Source of the DNA: Pseudonocardia sp. CNS-139
GTDB taxonomy: Bacteria > Actinomycetota > Actinomycetes > Mycobacteriales > Pseudonocardiaceae
Assembly: GCA_001942415.1 (NCBI GenBank)
Contig: MKJX01000022.1
Span: forward strand, 44,309 to 108,308
Length of the DNA stretch: 64,000 nucleotides
Reading direction: 5' to 3'
Notes under the pieces: generated by a model
What the model saw: the letters and a program-made list of their open reading frames with translations, nothing else
Told to the model about the DNA's origin: nothing
The model's database searches: none
Made by a program: the position numbers and the translations under genes
Part shown: positions 8,568 through 18,558 of the stretch, piece after piece
How the letters are laid out: each line of letters starts with the position of its first letter
Position numbering within the stretch: the stretch's first letter is position 1

Positions 8568-10834
8568 TCACGAGAAGGGACGGAATTCCGCCGCCTCCTC
8601 GTCCAGCACCAGCACCCGCGCCGTCGGGATGTCGAAGAACAGGCCGAGCAGCGCCCGGTCCCCGTGCCGTTCCCGCAGCTCCGCGAGCTGCACGGCGACG
8701 TTGACCATCGCCAGCGCCTCCGCCTCCCCGTACCCGGCGGCGCGGGCGGCGCGGCCCACCGGGTGCCCCGCGCGGTACGCGGCCAGGCTCGGCGCGCCCC
8801 GGCGCAGCCACTCGGCGAGCGCGCCGTCGTCGGGCCCGGCCGCGGTGTCGGCCGCGCCGTCGAGCAGCCCGCGCATGGCCCCGCACGCGGAGTGCCCGCA
8901 GACCGCGATCAGCGGCACGTCCAGCACCGACGTCGCGTACTGGACGGCCGCCCCGACGGCCGTGCCGGCGACGAGGTTCCCCACGTTCTGCACGGTGAAC
9001 AGGTCACCGGGCCCGCTGCGGGTGATGAGGCTCGGCTGGACGCGCGAGTCGGAGCAGGTCAGCAGCAGCCGTACGGGGACTGCCCGTCGGCCATCGCGAG
9101 CATCGTCGGGCGCAGGAGGTCGGCGGCGTCGGCGTGGTAGGCCGCGACGCCGGCGAGGATCGGCCCGTACGGGCGCGGCCGCTCGTCGCTCGCCTGCCAG
9201 CGCGACCAGGTCGCGTACCAGGGCAGCGGCGCGCCGGTGCGGCCGGTGCCGGTGGCCGGTTCGGACACCTCGACCCACCCCCCGCCGGCCCGGTGGCGGC
9301 GGATCCAGGCGTGGAGGTGGTCGTAGGCGGCGTGGTCGAGGTAGTCGACCACGAGGTCGACGCGCACCGGCTCGCCCGCCGGCACGGTGGCGAGCGTGCG
9401 GGAGAGGGCGGGCACCGACAGGAAGCTCAGCGCACCCTCGACCACCACGCGCCGCGGCGCGCCGCCGCCCGGCTCCTCGACGCGGACGCGGGCCCGCACG
9501 GCCCGGTGCAGGGTGCGCAGCCCGACGAGCGCGAGCCCGATCAGCACCCCCTCCAGCAGCGTCAGCAGGAGCACGCCGGCGACGGTGCCGAGGTAGACGA
9601 CCAGCTCGCCGTGGCGGCGGGCGGCGCGCACGTCGGCGGGCTTCACCAGCCCGAGCCCGATCACGACGAGGAGGGCCGCGAGCGCGGCGAGCGGCACCAG
9701 CTCCATCACGCCGACGAGGAAGACGGCGAAGACCGCGATCCAGAGCCCGTGCAGCACGGTCGAGGCGCGGGTCCGGGCCCCGGCCCGGACGTTGGCGGCG
9801 CTGCGCACGATCACCCCGGTGACCGGCAGCCCGCCGAGGAACCCGGAGACGGTGTTCGCGGCGCCCTGGCCGACCAGCTCCCGGTCCGGGTTCGTGCGGA
9901 CGCCGTCGTGGAGGCGGTCGACGGCGACGGCGGAGAGCAGGCTCTCGACGCTCGCGATCAGTGCGACCGTCAGCATGGCGCCGGCCACCGGCAGCCAGGG
10001 CAGCGCCGCCCACTCCTGGGGCAGCAGCGTCGGGAGGGTGACGGCCTCCACGAGCGTGGCGGGCAGGTCGACGCGCGGCACTGCGGCCAGAGCAGCGCGA
10101 GCGCGGTGGCGGCGACGACGCCGACGAGCGCGGCGGGCACGGCCCGCGCGTGCGGCAGCCGGGGCCAGAGCAGCAGGACGAGCACGGTGACCGCACCGAC
10201 GGCGACGGCGCCGGGCAGCGCGTTCGCGATCTGCGCGGGCAGCCCGAGGACGCTGTCGACGGCGCCGGCCGGCGGCGTGCCGCCGAGCATCACGTGCACC
10301 TGGGCGAGCGCGATCGACAGGCCGATCCCGGCCAGCATCCCGTGCACGACGGCGGGCGGGATCGCGTGCACGAACCGGGCCACCCGGAACATGCCGAGCG
10401 CGATCTGCAGCAGCCCGGCGCCGATCGTGATGATGCAGGTGACCTGCCAGCCGAAGCGCGTGACGAGCTCGGCGACGACGACGGTGAGCCCCGCGGCCGG
10501 GCCGGTGACCTGCAGCGGCGAGCCGCCGAGCAGCCCGGCCACCACGGCGCGACGACGGCCGCGACGAGCCCGGCCATGAGCGGCGCGCCGGAGGCCAGCG
10601 CGATGCCGAGCGAGAGCGGTACGGCGACGAGGAACACCACGACCGACGCGCGAAGTCGGACCGCAGCCGGTCCCAGCGCGAGCCGGGTGGTGCGTGCTGC
10701 GCCGGCCGCTCCGGGGCCGGCCGGAAGGGCGCGGTGGACGGCTGGGCGCGCCGGGGTTCGGGGAAGTGGAACGGCGGGCTCTCCTCGCCCCGGGGGCGTT
10801 GCGGCGGCGAGGTGCCTGCTGGCGTCGTGGTCAT
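8568..10834 (-). CDS. SulP-family anion transporter fused to beta-carbonic anhydrase (four frameshifts)
   Basis: The N-terminal 500-odd residues are a SulP transporter with many membrane helices (for example VVVFLVAVPLSLGIALASG, GLLGGSPLQVTGPAAGLTV and NTVSGFLGGLPVTGVIVRSA), then a STAS-like region. The C-terminal 170 residues are a beta-carbonic anhydrase with zinc ligands in LLTCSDSRVQPSL and AVCGHSACGAM. The same fusion occurs in M. tuberculosis (Rv3273), where bicarbonate transport coupled to CO2 hydration is proposed. Single-base shifts near 10648, 10552, 10085 and 9078 break the frame; adding four bases gives 757 codons. The last one lies exactly between transporter and anhydrase, so fusion versus two genes rests on the absence of a second start or ribosome site there. 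Confidence 0.82.
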
Positions 10835-11007
10835 CAGGACTCCGGGCGTCGTCGGGAGTGCACGGGCGGACGGCGCCGTGCGCCCGGGCAACGCCACCTT
10901 CGCTCTGTCCGTTCCGTCGGCTTCGCCCGGTCCTGAAGGGGGCTGCTACCCCGGTAACCCGGATTTCATGTTCCTGTGGTTCGCGCGTCGGTGCAGGTCA
11001 GAGCGTC

Positions 11008-11023
11008 GTGTGAGCGATCACAC
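11008..11023. promoter_or_regulatory. Palindrome in divergent promoter region
   Basis: GTGTGA-GCGA-TCACAC lies in the 334-bp region (10835-11168) between the divergent SulP-anhydrase and PaaX-type genes. The TGTGA/TCACA half sites resemble CRP sites, but the spacer is four bases instead of six. It is therefore a candidate operator for an unknown factor. The rest of the region shows a TAGTGT hexamer at 11155-11160, eight bases before the PaaX-type start. Confidence 0.4.
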
Positions 11024-11168
11024 ACGTTACGTGAACGGTTCCCGACGCAGCGCCGCACCACCCGGACGAGTGGATCATGAAGCCGTTTTCGTACCGGGTC
11101 AGGTGACACTCACCCCGGTGAGGACCACACGTCCGGATCCGGGCGCGGACCGCCTAGTGTGAACGCCC

Positions 11169-12019
11169 ATGGCGACCGCAACGCGGCCTGCGCCGCCCGC
11201 GCTGTCGCGGCGTCGCGAGCTCGGCGCGACGAGCGCCCGGTCGCTCCTGCTGACGGTGCTCGGCGAGTTCGTGCTCCCGCGCGGCGAGCCCGTGTGGACC
11301 CAGGTGCTCATCGACGTGCTCGGCACGCTCGGCGTCGAGCCGAAGTCGGCCCGCCAGGCGCTCGCCCGCACGGCCGCGGAGGGACTGCTCGCCTCCGACC
11401 GGGCCGGCCGGCGGGTCCGCTGGTCGCTCACCGAGCACGGCCGCCGGCTGCTCTCCGACGGCGCCGAGCGCATCTACGGGTTCGGCGCCGCGGCCGGCCC
11501 GTGGGACGGGCGGTGGCTGGTGCTGCTGGTCAGCGTGCCGGAGGCGCGCCGGCAGCTGCGCCACCGGCTGCGCACGCGGCTGGCCTGGGCCGGGCTCGGC
11601 TCGCCCGCCCCCGGCGTCTGGCTCAGCCCCGACCCCGGCAAGCAGGACGAGGTGGCCGGCGTGGTCGCCGACCTCGGCCTGACCACCGTGGCCAGCTCGT
11701 TCGTCGGCCCGTTCGGGACGATCGGCGGAGAGCGCCAGGTCGTCGCGCAGGCGTGGGACCTGGCCGGGGTCGAGGCCGCCTACCAGGAGTTCCTGGCGAC
11801 GTTCTCCGGCGCGGCGCCCGCCGGCCCGGCCGACGTGCTGACCCACCAGTCCACCTCGTGCACGCCTGGCGGCGCTTCCCGTTCCTGGACCCGAAGCTGC
11901 CCGGTGAGCTGCTCCCCGACGGCTGGGCCGGGGCCCGGGCCGCCGGGCTGTTCGACGCGCTGCACGCCCGCTGGGACGCCGACGCCCGGCGGCACTGGCA
12001 GCGGCTCGCCGACGGCTGA
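11169..12019 (+). CDS. PaaX-family transcriptional regulator (frameshifted)
   Basis: The N-terminal winged helix is seen in SARSLLLTVLGEFVLPRGEP and LGVEPKSARQALARTAAEGL, followed by the wing GRRVRWSLTEHG. The C-terminal PaaX-type domain ends HAWRRFPFLDPKLPGELLP with WAGARAAGLFDALH. PaaX proteins repress aromatic (phenylacetyl-CoA) catabolism or other pathways by sensing acyl-CoA compounds. A one-base shift near 11855 separates the last 50 residues; the corrected length is 283. A TAGTGT hexamer eight bases before ATG and no ribosome site suggest a leaderless transcript. Its targets may be the MFS gene or the catabolic operon downstream; that is inference. Confidence 0.85.
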
Positions 12020-12065
12020 GCAGCTCACGGGCGGGGCGTGAGCAGCGACGCACCTCCGTTGGTCA

Positions 12066-12078
12066 TTAGCGAGGCTAA
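12066..12078. promoter_or_regulatory. Palindrome upstream of MFS gene
   Basis: TTAGC-GAG-GCTAA is a perfect inverted repeat 42 bases before the MFS start, in a locally AT-richer stretch that also holds TTCGAA. It is a good candidate operator for the PaaX-type regulator encoded just upstream, but no PaaX consensus was matched. Confidence 0.4.
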
Positions 12079-12119
12079 GTTCGAACGGTCCGGCCGCCGA
12101 ACGACAGGAGCACCCGCGC

Positions 12120-13310
12120 ATGACCACCGTGATCGCCACCGCGACCCACCGCCGGTGGCTGATCCTGGCGATCGGGGTGCTCTCCCAGGGCTCGGCCTGC
12201 GTGTACGTCTACGGCGTGCCGTTCCTCGTCCCGCAGCTGCGTGACACGCTCGGCCTCTCGCTCGCGACGGTCGGGCAGTACGTCGCGGCGCCGGTCGTCG
12301 GGCTGCTGCTGGTGCTGGTGGCGTGGGGCGCGGCGGCCGACCGGTACGGCGAGCGCCGCGTGATGTCGATCGGGCTCTTCCTCGCGTCGGGCGCGATGAC
12401 CGCCGCCGCGCTCACCCCCACCGAGTCCCCGGGCGTCCGGCTCGTGCTGCTCGCGCTCGGCGGCGCCTGCGCCGCGTCGGTGTTCGCGGCCAGCGGCCGG
12501 CTGGTGATGGGCTGGTTCCCGCGCCACGAGCGCGGGGTCGCGATGGGCATCCGGCAGACCGCCCAGCCGATCGGCGTCGCGCTCGCCGGGTTCACCCTCC
12601 CCACGCTCGCCGGGGTCTGGGGCACGTTCGGGTCGCTGCTGCTGCCCGCGGCGATGTGCCTGGTCATGGCCGTGCTCGTGGCGCTGCTCGCGGCCGACCC
12701 GCCGCGCTCGGCCACGGCCGCCGCCCCGACCGGCTCCCCCTACGGCACCTCGCTGCTGTGGCGGGTGCACCTGGCCAGCGCGCTGCTGGTGCTGCCGCAG
12801 TTCGCGGTGAGCGCGTTCACCGTCGAGTACCTGGTGCGCGAGCAGGGCTTCTCGGCCGCCGGCGCCGGGCTGCTGGTCGGGATCGTGCAGCTGGTCGGCG
12901 CGGCCAGCCGGATCGGGATCGGCTGGTGGTCCGACCGGGTCGGGTCCCGGATGCGGCCGATGCGCCAGATCGCGGTCGCGTCCGTGGTCGTGCTGGCCGC
13001 GTTCGCCGTCGGCGACCTGTACGTCCCCTGGCTCGCGGTCGCCGCGCTGGTGGTCGGCGGGCTCGTCACCGTCGGGCACAACGGGCTCGGCTACACCGCC
13101 ACCGCCGAGATCGCCGGGCCCGCGTGGGCGGGCCGGGCGCTGGGCGTGCAGAACACCGGCCAGAACGTCGTGTCGGCGCTGACGCCGGTGGTGCTGGGCG
13201 CGGTGATCGGCACCGTCGGCTACGCGGCCGGCTTCCTGCTCGCGACCGTCGCCCCGATCGCCGCCGTGGCCGTCACGCCCGTGCGCCAGGAACGCCTCCC
13301 CGACTGGTGA
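12120..13310 (+). CDS. MFS transporter
   Basis: This intact 396-residue protein has ATG 12120 preceded by AGGAG. It has about twelve hydrophobic helices, starting WLILAIGVLSQGSACVYVYG. The loop 2-3 signature appears as GAAADRYGERRVM, and a second copy in the C-terminal half as RIGIGWWSDRVGSRM. The match is to the general Major Facilitator Superfamily of single-peptide antiporters and uniporters. Substrate is unknown. Position between the PaaX-type gene and the catabolic operon suggests transport of a related compound. A short inverted repeat TTCCG/CGGAA follows the stop at 13315-13329. Confidence 0.88.
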   Translation: MTTVIATATHRRWLILAIGVLSQGSACVYVYGVPFLVPQLRDTLGLSLATVGQYVAAPVVGLLLVLVAWGAAADRYGERRVMSIGLFLASGAMTAAALTPTESPGVRLVLLALGGACAASVFAASGRLVMGWFPRHERGVAMGIRQTAQPIGVALAGFTLPTLAGVWGTFGSLLLPAAMCLVMAVLVALLAADPPRSATAAAPTGSPYGTSLLWRVHLASALLVLPQFAVSAFTVEYLVREQGFSAAGAGLLVGIVQLVGAASRIGIGWWSDRVGSRMRPMRQIAVASVVVLAAFAVGDLYVPWLAVAALVVGGLVTVGHNGLGYTATAEIAGPAWAGRALGVQNTGQNVVSALTPVVLGAVIGTVGYAAGFLLATVAPIAAVAVTPVRQERLPDW

Positions 13311-13346
13311 GGATTTCCGCCACACGGAAGTGATCATTGCCAACAG

Positions 13347-13360
13347 AATTGTGAACAATT
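13347..13360. promoter_or_regulatory. AT-rich palindromic operator before the carboxylase operon
   Basis: AATTGT-GA-ACAATT is a perfect palindrome with a two-base centre, in one of the few AT-rich patches of the window, 73-86 bases before the lipoprotein start. TTGTnnACAA half sites are typical of FCD-type GntR regulators. No GntR gene is in the window, so the factor would be encoded elsewhere. Confidence 0.5.
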
Positions 13361-13432
13361 ATGGTGACGAAAACTGATTGACCCGTCGGGGGCGTCCAGT
13401 ACAGCGCAGTATCGGACTCTCAGCGAGGTGAC

Positions 13433-15047
13433 GTGTTCATGCAGGGACGCACCAGAACACACATGATCGGGCTCGCACTTCTCGCTCTTCTCCTGGCGGT
13501 GGCCTGCGGCAACCCCGGCCCGGCACCGGACGAGCAGCCCACCGGACTGGACGCGTCGCAGCCGTTCGGCGGCGACCCGGCCACCGAGGGCACGCCGGTC
13601 AGCGGCGGCACCCTGCGTGTCGGCATGTACACGGAGGCCCGCTCCTTCGACCCGACGATCGGGTCCAACCTCATCGCGTCGTCCGTGTACGACTCGCTGC
13701 TCAAGATGGACGACAAGGGCGATCCCCAGCCCTACCTCGCCGAGTCCATGACCACCCCGGACGACGGCACGACCTGGGTGATGACGCTGCGCCCGGGCGT
13801 CACGTTCCACGACGGCACCCCGCTCGACGCCGCCGCGGTGGTCTTCAACGTGGCCCGCCAGCGCGACAAGACCACGGCGCTCGGCCACCTCTACACCGAG
13901 CCCATCGCCGACATGCGCGCCGTCGACCCGCTCACCGTCGAGTTCGACCTCAAGCGCCCGACCGGCTCGTTCCCGGTCTCGTTCGCGCTCCCGTTCTCCT
14001 CGGGCAACCTCGGCACGATCGCCTCGCCCGCCGCCGTGCAGCAGTGGGGCGACGAGTACGGACGCCACCCCGTCGGCGCCGGGCCGTACAGGTTCGTCGA
14101 GTGGATCCCGAACAACAAGATCGTCGTCGAGCGGTTCGACGACTACTGGCAGCAGGGCAGGCCCTACCTCGACGGGATCGAGTTCCGGCCGCTCCCCGAC
14201 ACCGAGACGCGCTACGCGTCGGTGGTGAACGGCGACGTCGACCTCGACATCGCGGGCTTCCACACCGAGGTCTACCGGTCGTCGCAGGACCCGAACCTGG
14301 AGACGTACTACGGCCCCGGCGGCGACGGCGAGTTCCTCTACTTCAACCACACCCGCGCCCCGTTCGACGACCCGCGCATGCGCGAGGCCGTGATCCGGGC
14401 GATCGACCCGCGGCGCTCTCGGCCACCCAGTACCGCGGCGCGATGGACGGCGCGGTGACCGCGTTCGCCGAGGGCGACCCGTACTACAGCGCCGAGGCCG
14501 CCACCGCGTACCCGTCCTACGACCCGGAGCGGGCCCGCCAGCTCATCGCGGACTACAAGGCGTCGGGCGGGAACCCGAACTTCACGTTCCAGGACGCCAA
14601 CTCGCCCAACAACGTCCAGTACGCGACGTTCCTGCAGGCCCAGTGGCGGCCGTCGGGCTGGACGTGCAGCTCAAGCTCGACGACATCGCCACGGTGATCA
14701 CCCAGGTGGTGCAGGGCGGCAACTTCCAGATGCTGCACTGGATCAGCGGGCCGTACGAGAACCCCTACCCGTTCATGTACAACCAGTTCCACACCGGGGG
14801 CATCAACAACTACGGCGACTACGCGAACCCGCAGGTCGACGCCGCGCTCGACGAGGCACACAGCACCACCGACCCGGCCGAGCGGATCGCCGCGTACCAG
14901 CGCGCGCAGCTCCTGCTCAACCAGGACCTGGCGGTGGTGTGGCTGGCCCGGGCCGCCAAGGCGGCCATCGCGCGACCGAACGTCAAGGGCGTCTCCCGCT
15001 ACCTGTCCAGCGAGCTGTTCTGGGGAGGTACCTGGCTGGCCCGCTGA
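13433..15047 (+). CDS. Solute-binding lipoprotein, peptide/opine/nickel ABC family (two frameshifts)
   Basis: The protein is an SBP_bac_5 family member. A signal peptide ends in the lipobox LLAVACG at about residue 25. The mature part shows SGGTLRVGMYTEARSFDPTI, PDDGTTWVMTLRPGVTFHDG and GAGPYRFVEWIPNNKIVVER. These proteins deliver oligopeptides or similar solutes to an ABC importer at the outer face of the membrane. GTG 13433 or ATG 13439 could start it; AGGTG precedes both. Single-base shifts near 14410 and 14647 break the frame; the corrected length is about 538. No permease or ATPase gene follows, so it must borrow one or act as an orphan receptor for the catabolic genes downstream. Confidence 0.85.
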
Positions 15048-15078
15048 CCCCCGCCCGTCGCGCAACCCAGGAGAGAGT

Positions 15079-16481
15079 GTGGACAAGGTCTACCCGTCAC
15101 CGGCCGACGCCGTCGCCGACATCCCCGACGGCGCGCACGTCGCCGTCGCCGGCTTCGGCGTCACGCACCGGTTCCCGTCGAGCCTCATCCAGGCCCTGCA
15201 CGACCAGGGCGCGAAGGGCCTGACGGTCTACTGCAACGGGCTCGGGCAGCCCGGCCACCCGACCGCGCACATGCTGGCCGAGAACGGCCAGATCGCGAAG
15301 CTGGTGGCGTCGTTCTCGTCGCGGCCGGGCCCGCCGACCACCGCCGAGCAGCAGATCCTGAACGGCGAGATGGACTTCGAGATCGTCCCGCAGGGCACCC
15401 TCGTCGAGCGGATGCGGGCGGGCGGCGCGGGGATCGCCGCGTTCTACACGCCGGCCGGCGCGGGCACCACGGTCGGCGACGGCAAGGAGGTACGCGAGTT
15501 CGACGGGGTGCCGCACCTGCTGGAACGCGGCATCCGCACCGACTACGCGCTGCTGCGCGCGTACCGGGCCGACCGGATGGGCAACGTGTCGTTCCGGGGC
15601 GCGAGCCGCAACTTCAACGACAGCTTCGCGAAGTCGGCGCGCGTCGCGATCGTCGAGGTCGAGGAGATCGTCGAGGTCGGCGAGCTGGCCCCGCAGGACA
15701 TCGACCTGCCCGGCGCGTTCGTCGCGCGGGTCGTGCAGGGCACGGTGCGGATCGACGTGGGCTCGCTCCCCAGGCGGGCGGCCCGCGCGGCCGACACCGG
15801 GCGGGAGTACGGCGGCAAACCCGCCCTCGCCCGTCAGGAGATCGGCCGCCGGGTCGCCGCGCTGCTCCCGGACGGCAGCCTGATCAACCTCGGCGCCGGG
15901 CTGCCCAACCTCGTCGCGAACTACCTGCAGGGCCGCGAGGTCGTGCTGCACGGGGAGAACGGCGTGCTCAAGTACGGCGGGTTCGTCACCGAGGGCGAGC
16001 GCGACCCCGACCTGCACGACGCCGGCGGCAACTTCATCACGCTGGAGCCGGGCGCGTCGTTCTTCGACAGCGTCACGTCGTTCGAGATCGCCCGCTCCGG
16101 GCTGCTCGACGCCGTGGTGCTGGGCGCCTACCAGGTGGGCGGGCGCGGCGACCTCGCCAACTGGGCCGTGCCCGGCCGGCCCGGCGCGGCATCGGCGGCG
16201 CGATGGACCTCGCCGTCGGCGCGAAGCAGGTGATCGCGATGCTGGAGCACGTCGACAGCAAGGGCCGGCCCAAGCTCGTCGACGAGTGCAGCTACCCGAT
16301 CACCGCGCCCGGCTGCGTCGACGTGATCGCGACGGACCTCGCGCTGCTGGTCCGGACCGACGCGGGCGGGTTCCGGCTCGCCGAGATCGCCGCCGGGTTC
16401 ACGGTGGACGAGGTGCTGGCCGTGACGGACATGCAGGTCGAGGTGCCGGAGACGGTCGGCGTGATCCAGGAGAGCTGGTGA
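15079..16481 (+). CDS. 3-oxoacid CoA-transferase, fused alpha-beta subunits (frameshifted)
   Basis: The first 230 residues match the SCOT alpha subunit (EIVPQGTLVERMRAGGAGIA, FRGASRNFND, VAIVEVEEIVEVGELAP). The second half is the beta subunit, with the catalytic glutamate in VLHGENGVLKYGG and the tail KQVIAMLEHVDSKGRPKL. Family I enzymes move CoA between succinyl-CoA and a 3-oxoacid or related acid. Subunits are separate in many bacteria but fused here. A one-base shift near 16185 is corrected to 467 residues. The start is GTG 15079 after AGGAGAGA. Its stop overlaps the next GTG start (GTGA), so it is coupled to the carboxyltransferase. Confidence 0.88.
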
Positions 16482-18006
16482 CCGCGCCGTCTCCACGCCA
16501 CCAGGCGCCAGCGGCAGAGCGCGAGGTCCGGTTCGTCGACACGACGTTCCGGGACGGCTCGCAGAGCCTGTGGGCGATGGGCATCCGCCACGGGATGATG
16601 GAGGCACTGGGCGGTGACCTCGACCGCGCCGGGTTCGACGTGGTCGAGGTGCCGGCCAACGCGATCTTCTTCAAGAAGATGGTGCGGGACCTGCGCGAGG
16701 ACCCGTGGGAGACGATGCGGATGCTCGCCCGCACGATCACCCGCACGCCCAAGGCGTGCATGGGTGGCGCGGGCGGCAACCTCAACGGCTTCGGCACCCC
16801 CACGCCGCCGGTGCTGGGCGAGCTGTTCTCGCGGCGGCTCGCCGAGATCGGCGTGCTCAACCGGGCGCAGCTCATGGCCAACACCGCCGACCAGACCACC
16901 CGCCAGTTCCCGACGGCCGTGCCGTTCGCCCGCGAGCTGGGCCTGACGGTCGCGCTCGCGGTCTGCTACACGATCTCGCCGCGGCACACCGACGAGCACT
17001 TCGCCGAGACCACCCGCCGCTGCGCCGCACTGAAGCCGGACGTCATCTACGTCAAGGACGCGGGCGGGCTGCTCACCGTCGACCGGATCCGCACGCTGCT
17101 GCCGGTGGTGATCGAGGAGGCCGGCGGCATCCCGGTGGAGCTGCACTCGCACTGCACCACCGGGCTCGCCCCGCTCGTCTACCTGGAGGCGCTGGAGCTG
17201 GGCGTGCGCACCGTGCACTGCGGGGTGCCGCCGCTCGCGAACGGCTCCGCGCAGCCGTCCGTGCTCGACGTCGCGCACAACGCGCGGGTCATGGGCTTCA
17301 CCCCCACCGTGGACGAGGACCTGCTGCGGTCGGTGTCGCAGCGCCTCGCCGGGTTCGCCGCGCAGGACGGGCTGCCGGTCGGCGCCCCGCTGCGCCACGA
17401 CCTCGGCCACTACCGCCACCAGATCCCCGGCGGCGTGATCTCCAACCTGCGCTTCCAGCTCTCCGAGATCCGGATGGACCACCGGCTCGACGAGGTGCTG
17501 GAGGAGTGCGTGCAGATCCGCGAGGACCTCGGCTACCCGATCATGATCACGCCGTACTCGCAGTACGTGGCCACGCAGGCGGCCATCAACGTCGCTCCGG
17601 CGAGCGGTACGGCGTGGTGATCGACGAGCTGGTGCGGTTCGCGCAGGGCGCCTACGGCGAGGACTCCGGCCACACGTGGATGGACGGGAACCTGCGCGAC
17701 CGGTTCCTGTCCCTGCCGCGGGCGCAGGAGCTGGCCCTGCTCGACCGGCGCCCGAGCAGCGACATGTCGCTCGCCGAGGCGCGCCAGGCGTTCGGCGCAC
17801 CCGGTGTCTCGGACGAGGAGCTGATCCTGCGGGCGATCATGCAGGGCACCTCCGAGATCGACCGGATGCGGGCCGCCGGCCCGCCGCGGACGTACTCCTC
17901 GGCCCAGGTCCCGCTGGTGCAGCTCGTCGAGCGGCTGCGTGAGTCGTCCTCGATCCGCTACGTCCGCGTGCAGCGCGGATCCGACTCGGTGCTCGTCCGG
18001 AAGTAG
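16478..18006 (+). CDS. Pyruvate carboxylase/OadA-type carboxyltransferase subunit (frameshifted)
   Basis: This is a TIM-barrel carboxyltransferase of the pyruvate carboxylase, oxaloacetate decarboxylase and transcarboxylase 5S group. Motifs: DTTFRDGSQSLWAMGIR at the N-terminus, the active-site lysine in VIYVKDAGGLLT, zinc-binding HSH in VELHSHCTTGLAPL, and HQIPGGVISNLRFQL. Pyruvate carboxylase usually has DAHQSLLATR at the first motif; DGSQSLWAMG here suggests a different acceptor pocket. It accepts carboxyl from biotin on the BCCP encoded next. A one-base shift near 17600 splits the last 135 residues; the corrected length is 509. Positions 17759-17812 recur exactly at the window end. Confidence 0.87.
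17759..17812 (+). repeat. 54-bp segment repeated at window end
   Basis: This internal part of the carboxyltransferase gene (residues MSLAEARQAFGAPGVS) is identical over 54 bases to 63947-64000. Here it is in frame and clearly the native copy. At the window end it interrupts the region before murE. The exact length may be greater because the window stops inside the match. Confidence 0.9.
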
Positions 18007-18019
18007 GAGAAGCAGGGAG

Positions 18020-18558
18020 ATGTCCGTGAACGATGCGCTCGACGACGCTGCGGTGGAGCAGGTGGTCCGGCTGGTCGAGAGCCTGGACCGCTCGGCGTTC
18101 GACTTCCTGGAGGTCCAGGTCGGCGACCTGAAGGTGACGATCGGCAAGGGCGAGCCGCCGGCCCCGGCCGCCGTCGCCCCGCCGCCCGCTCCCCCGGCGA
18201 CGGCCCCCGTGGCGGCGCCCGTCGCCGTCCCGGCCGTGGCCGCCGCTCCCGTGCCGGTCGCGGCACCGGCCCCGGCGCCCGTCCCGGCGCCGGTCGCAGC
18301 CGCGGCCGAGCCCGGCCTGCTGGAGGTCACCGCCCCGACGATGGGGATCTTCTACGCACAGCCCGAGCCCGGGAAGCCGCCGTTCGTCACGGTCGCGCGG
18401 TGGTCGAGGACTCGACGACCGTGGCGCTCGTGGAGGTCATGAAGACGTTCCACGCGGTGGCGGCCGGGGTGCGCGGCACGGTGGCCGAGGTCTGCGTGAC
18501 CGACGCCCAGCTCGTGGAGTTCGGGCAGGTGCTCTTCCGCGTCCGGGCGGCCGGATGA
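18020..18558 (+). CDS. Biotin carboxyl carrier protein (frameshifted)
   Basis: This AccB-type protein has an N-terminal helix domain (VVRLVESLDRSAFDFLEVQV), an alanine/proline linker of about 70 residues, then a biotinyl domain starting LLEVTAPTMGIFYAQPEPG. The biotin-accepting lysine is in ALVEVMKTFHAV, where valine replaces the usual alanine of E-A-M-K. A one-base shift near 18398 falls between these two parts; the corrected length is 179. ATG 18020 follows GGGAG. Its stop overlaps the biotin carboxylase start (ATGA). BirA-dependent biotinylation is expected, and the biotin operon lies about 6 kb away. Confidence 0.9.

Noticed and set aside
8568..9120. Stand-alone carbonic anhydrase gene
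   Set aside because: No start codon with a ribosome site at the domain border, and the transporter frame reaches the border without a natural stop.
11008..11023. CRP/GlxR binding site
   Set aside because: Half sites TGTGA/TCACA are correct but the spacer is four bases instead of six.
13315..13329. Strong terminator after the MFS gene
   Set aside because: The TTCCG/CGGAA stem is only five bases, with no T-run; kept only as a remark.
15079..16481. Succinyl-CoA:acetoacetate transferase of ketone use
   Set aside because: The family fits, but context is a carboxylase/amidase operon, so the substrate was left open.
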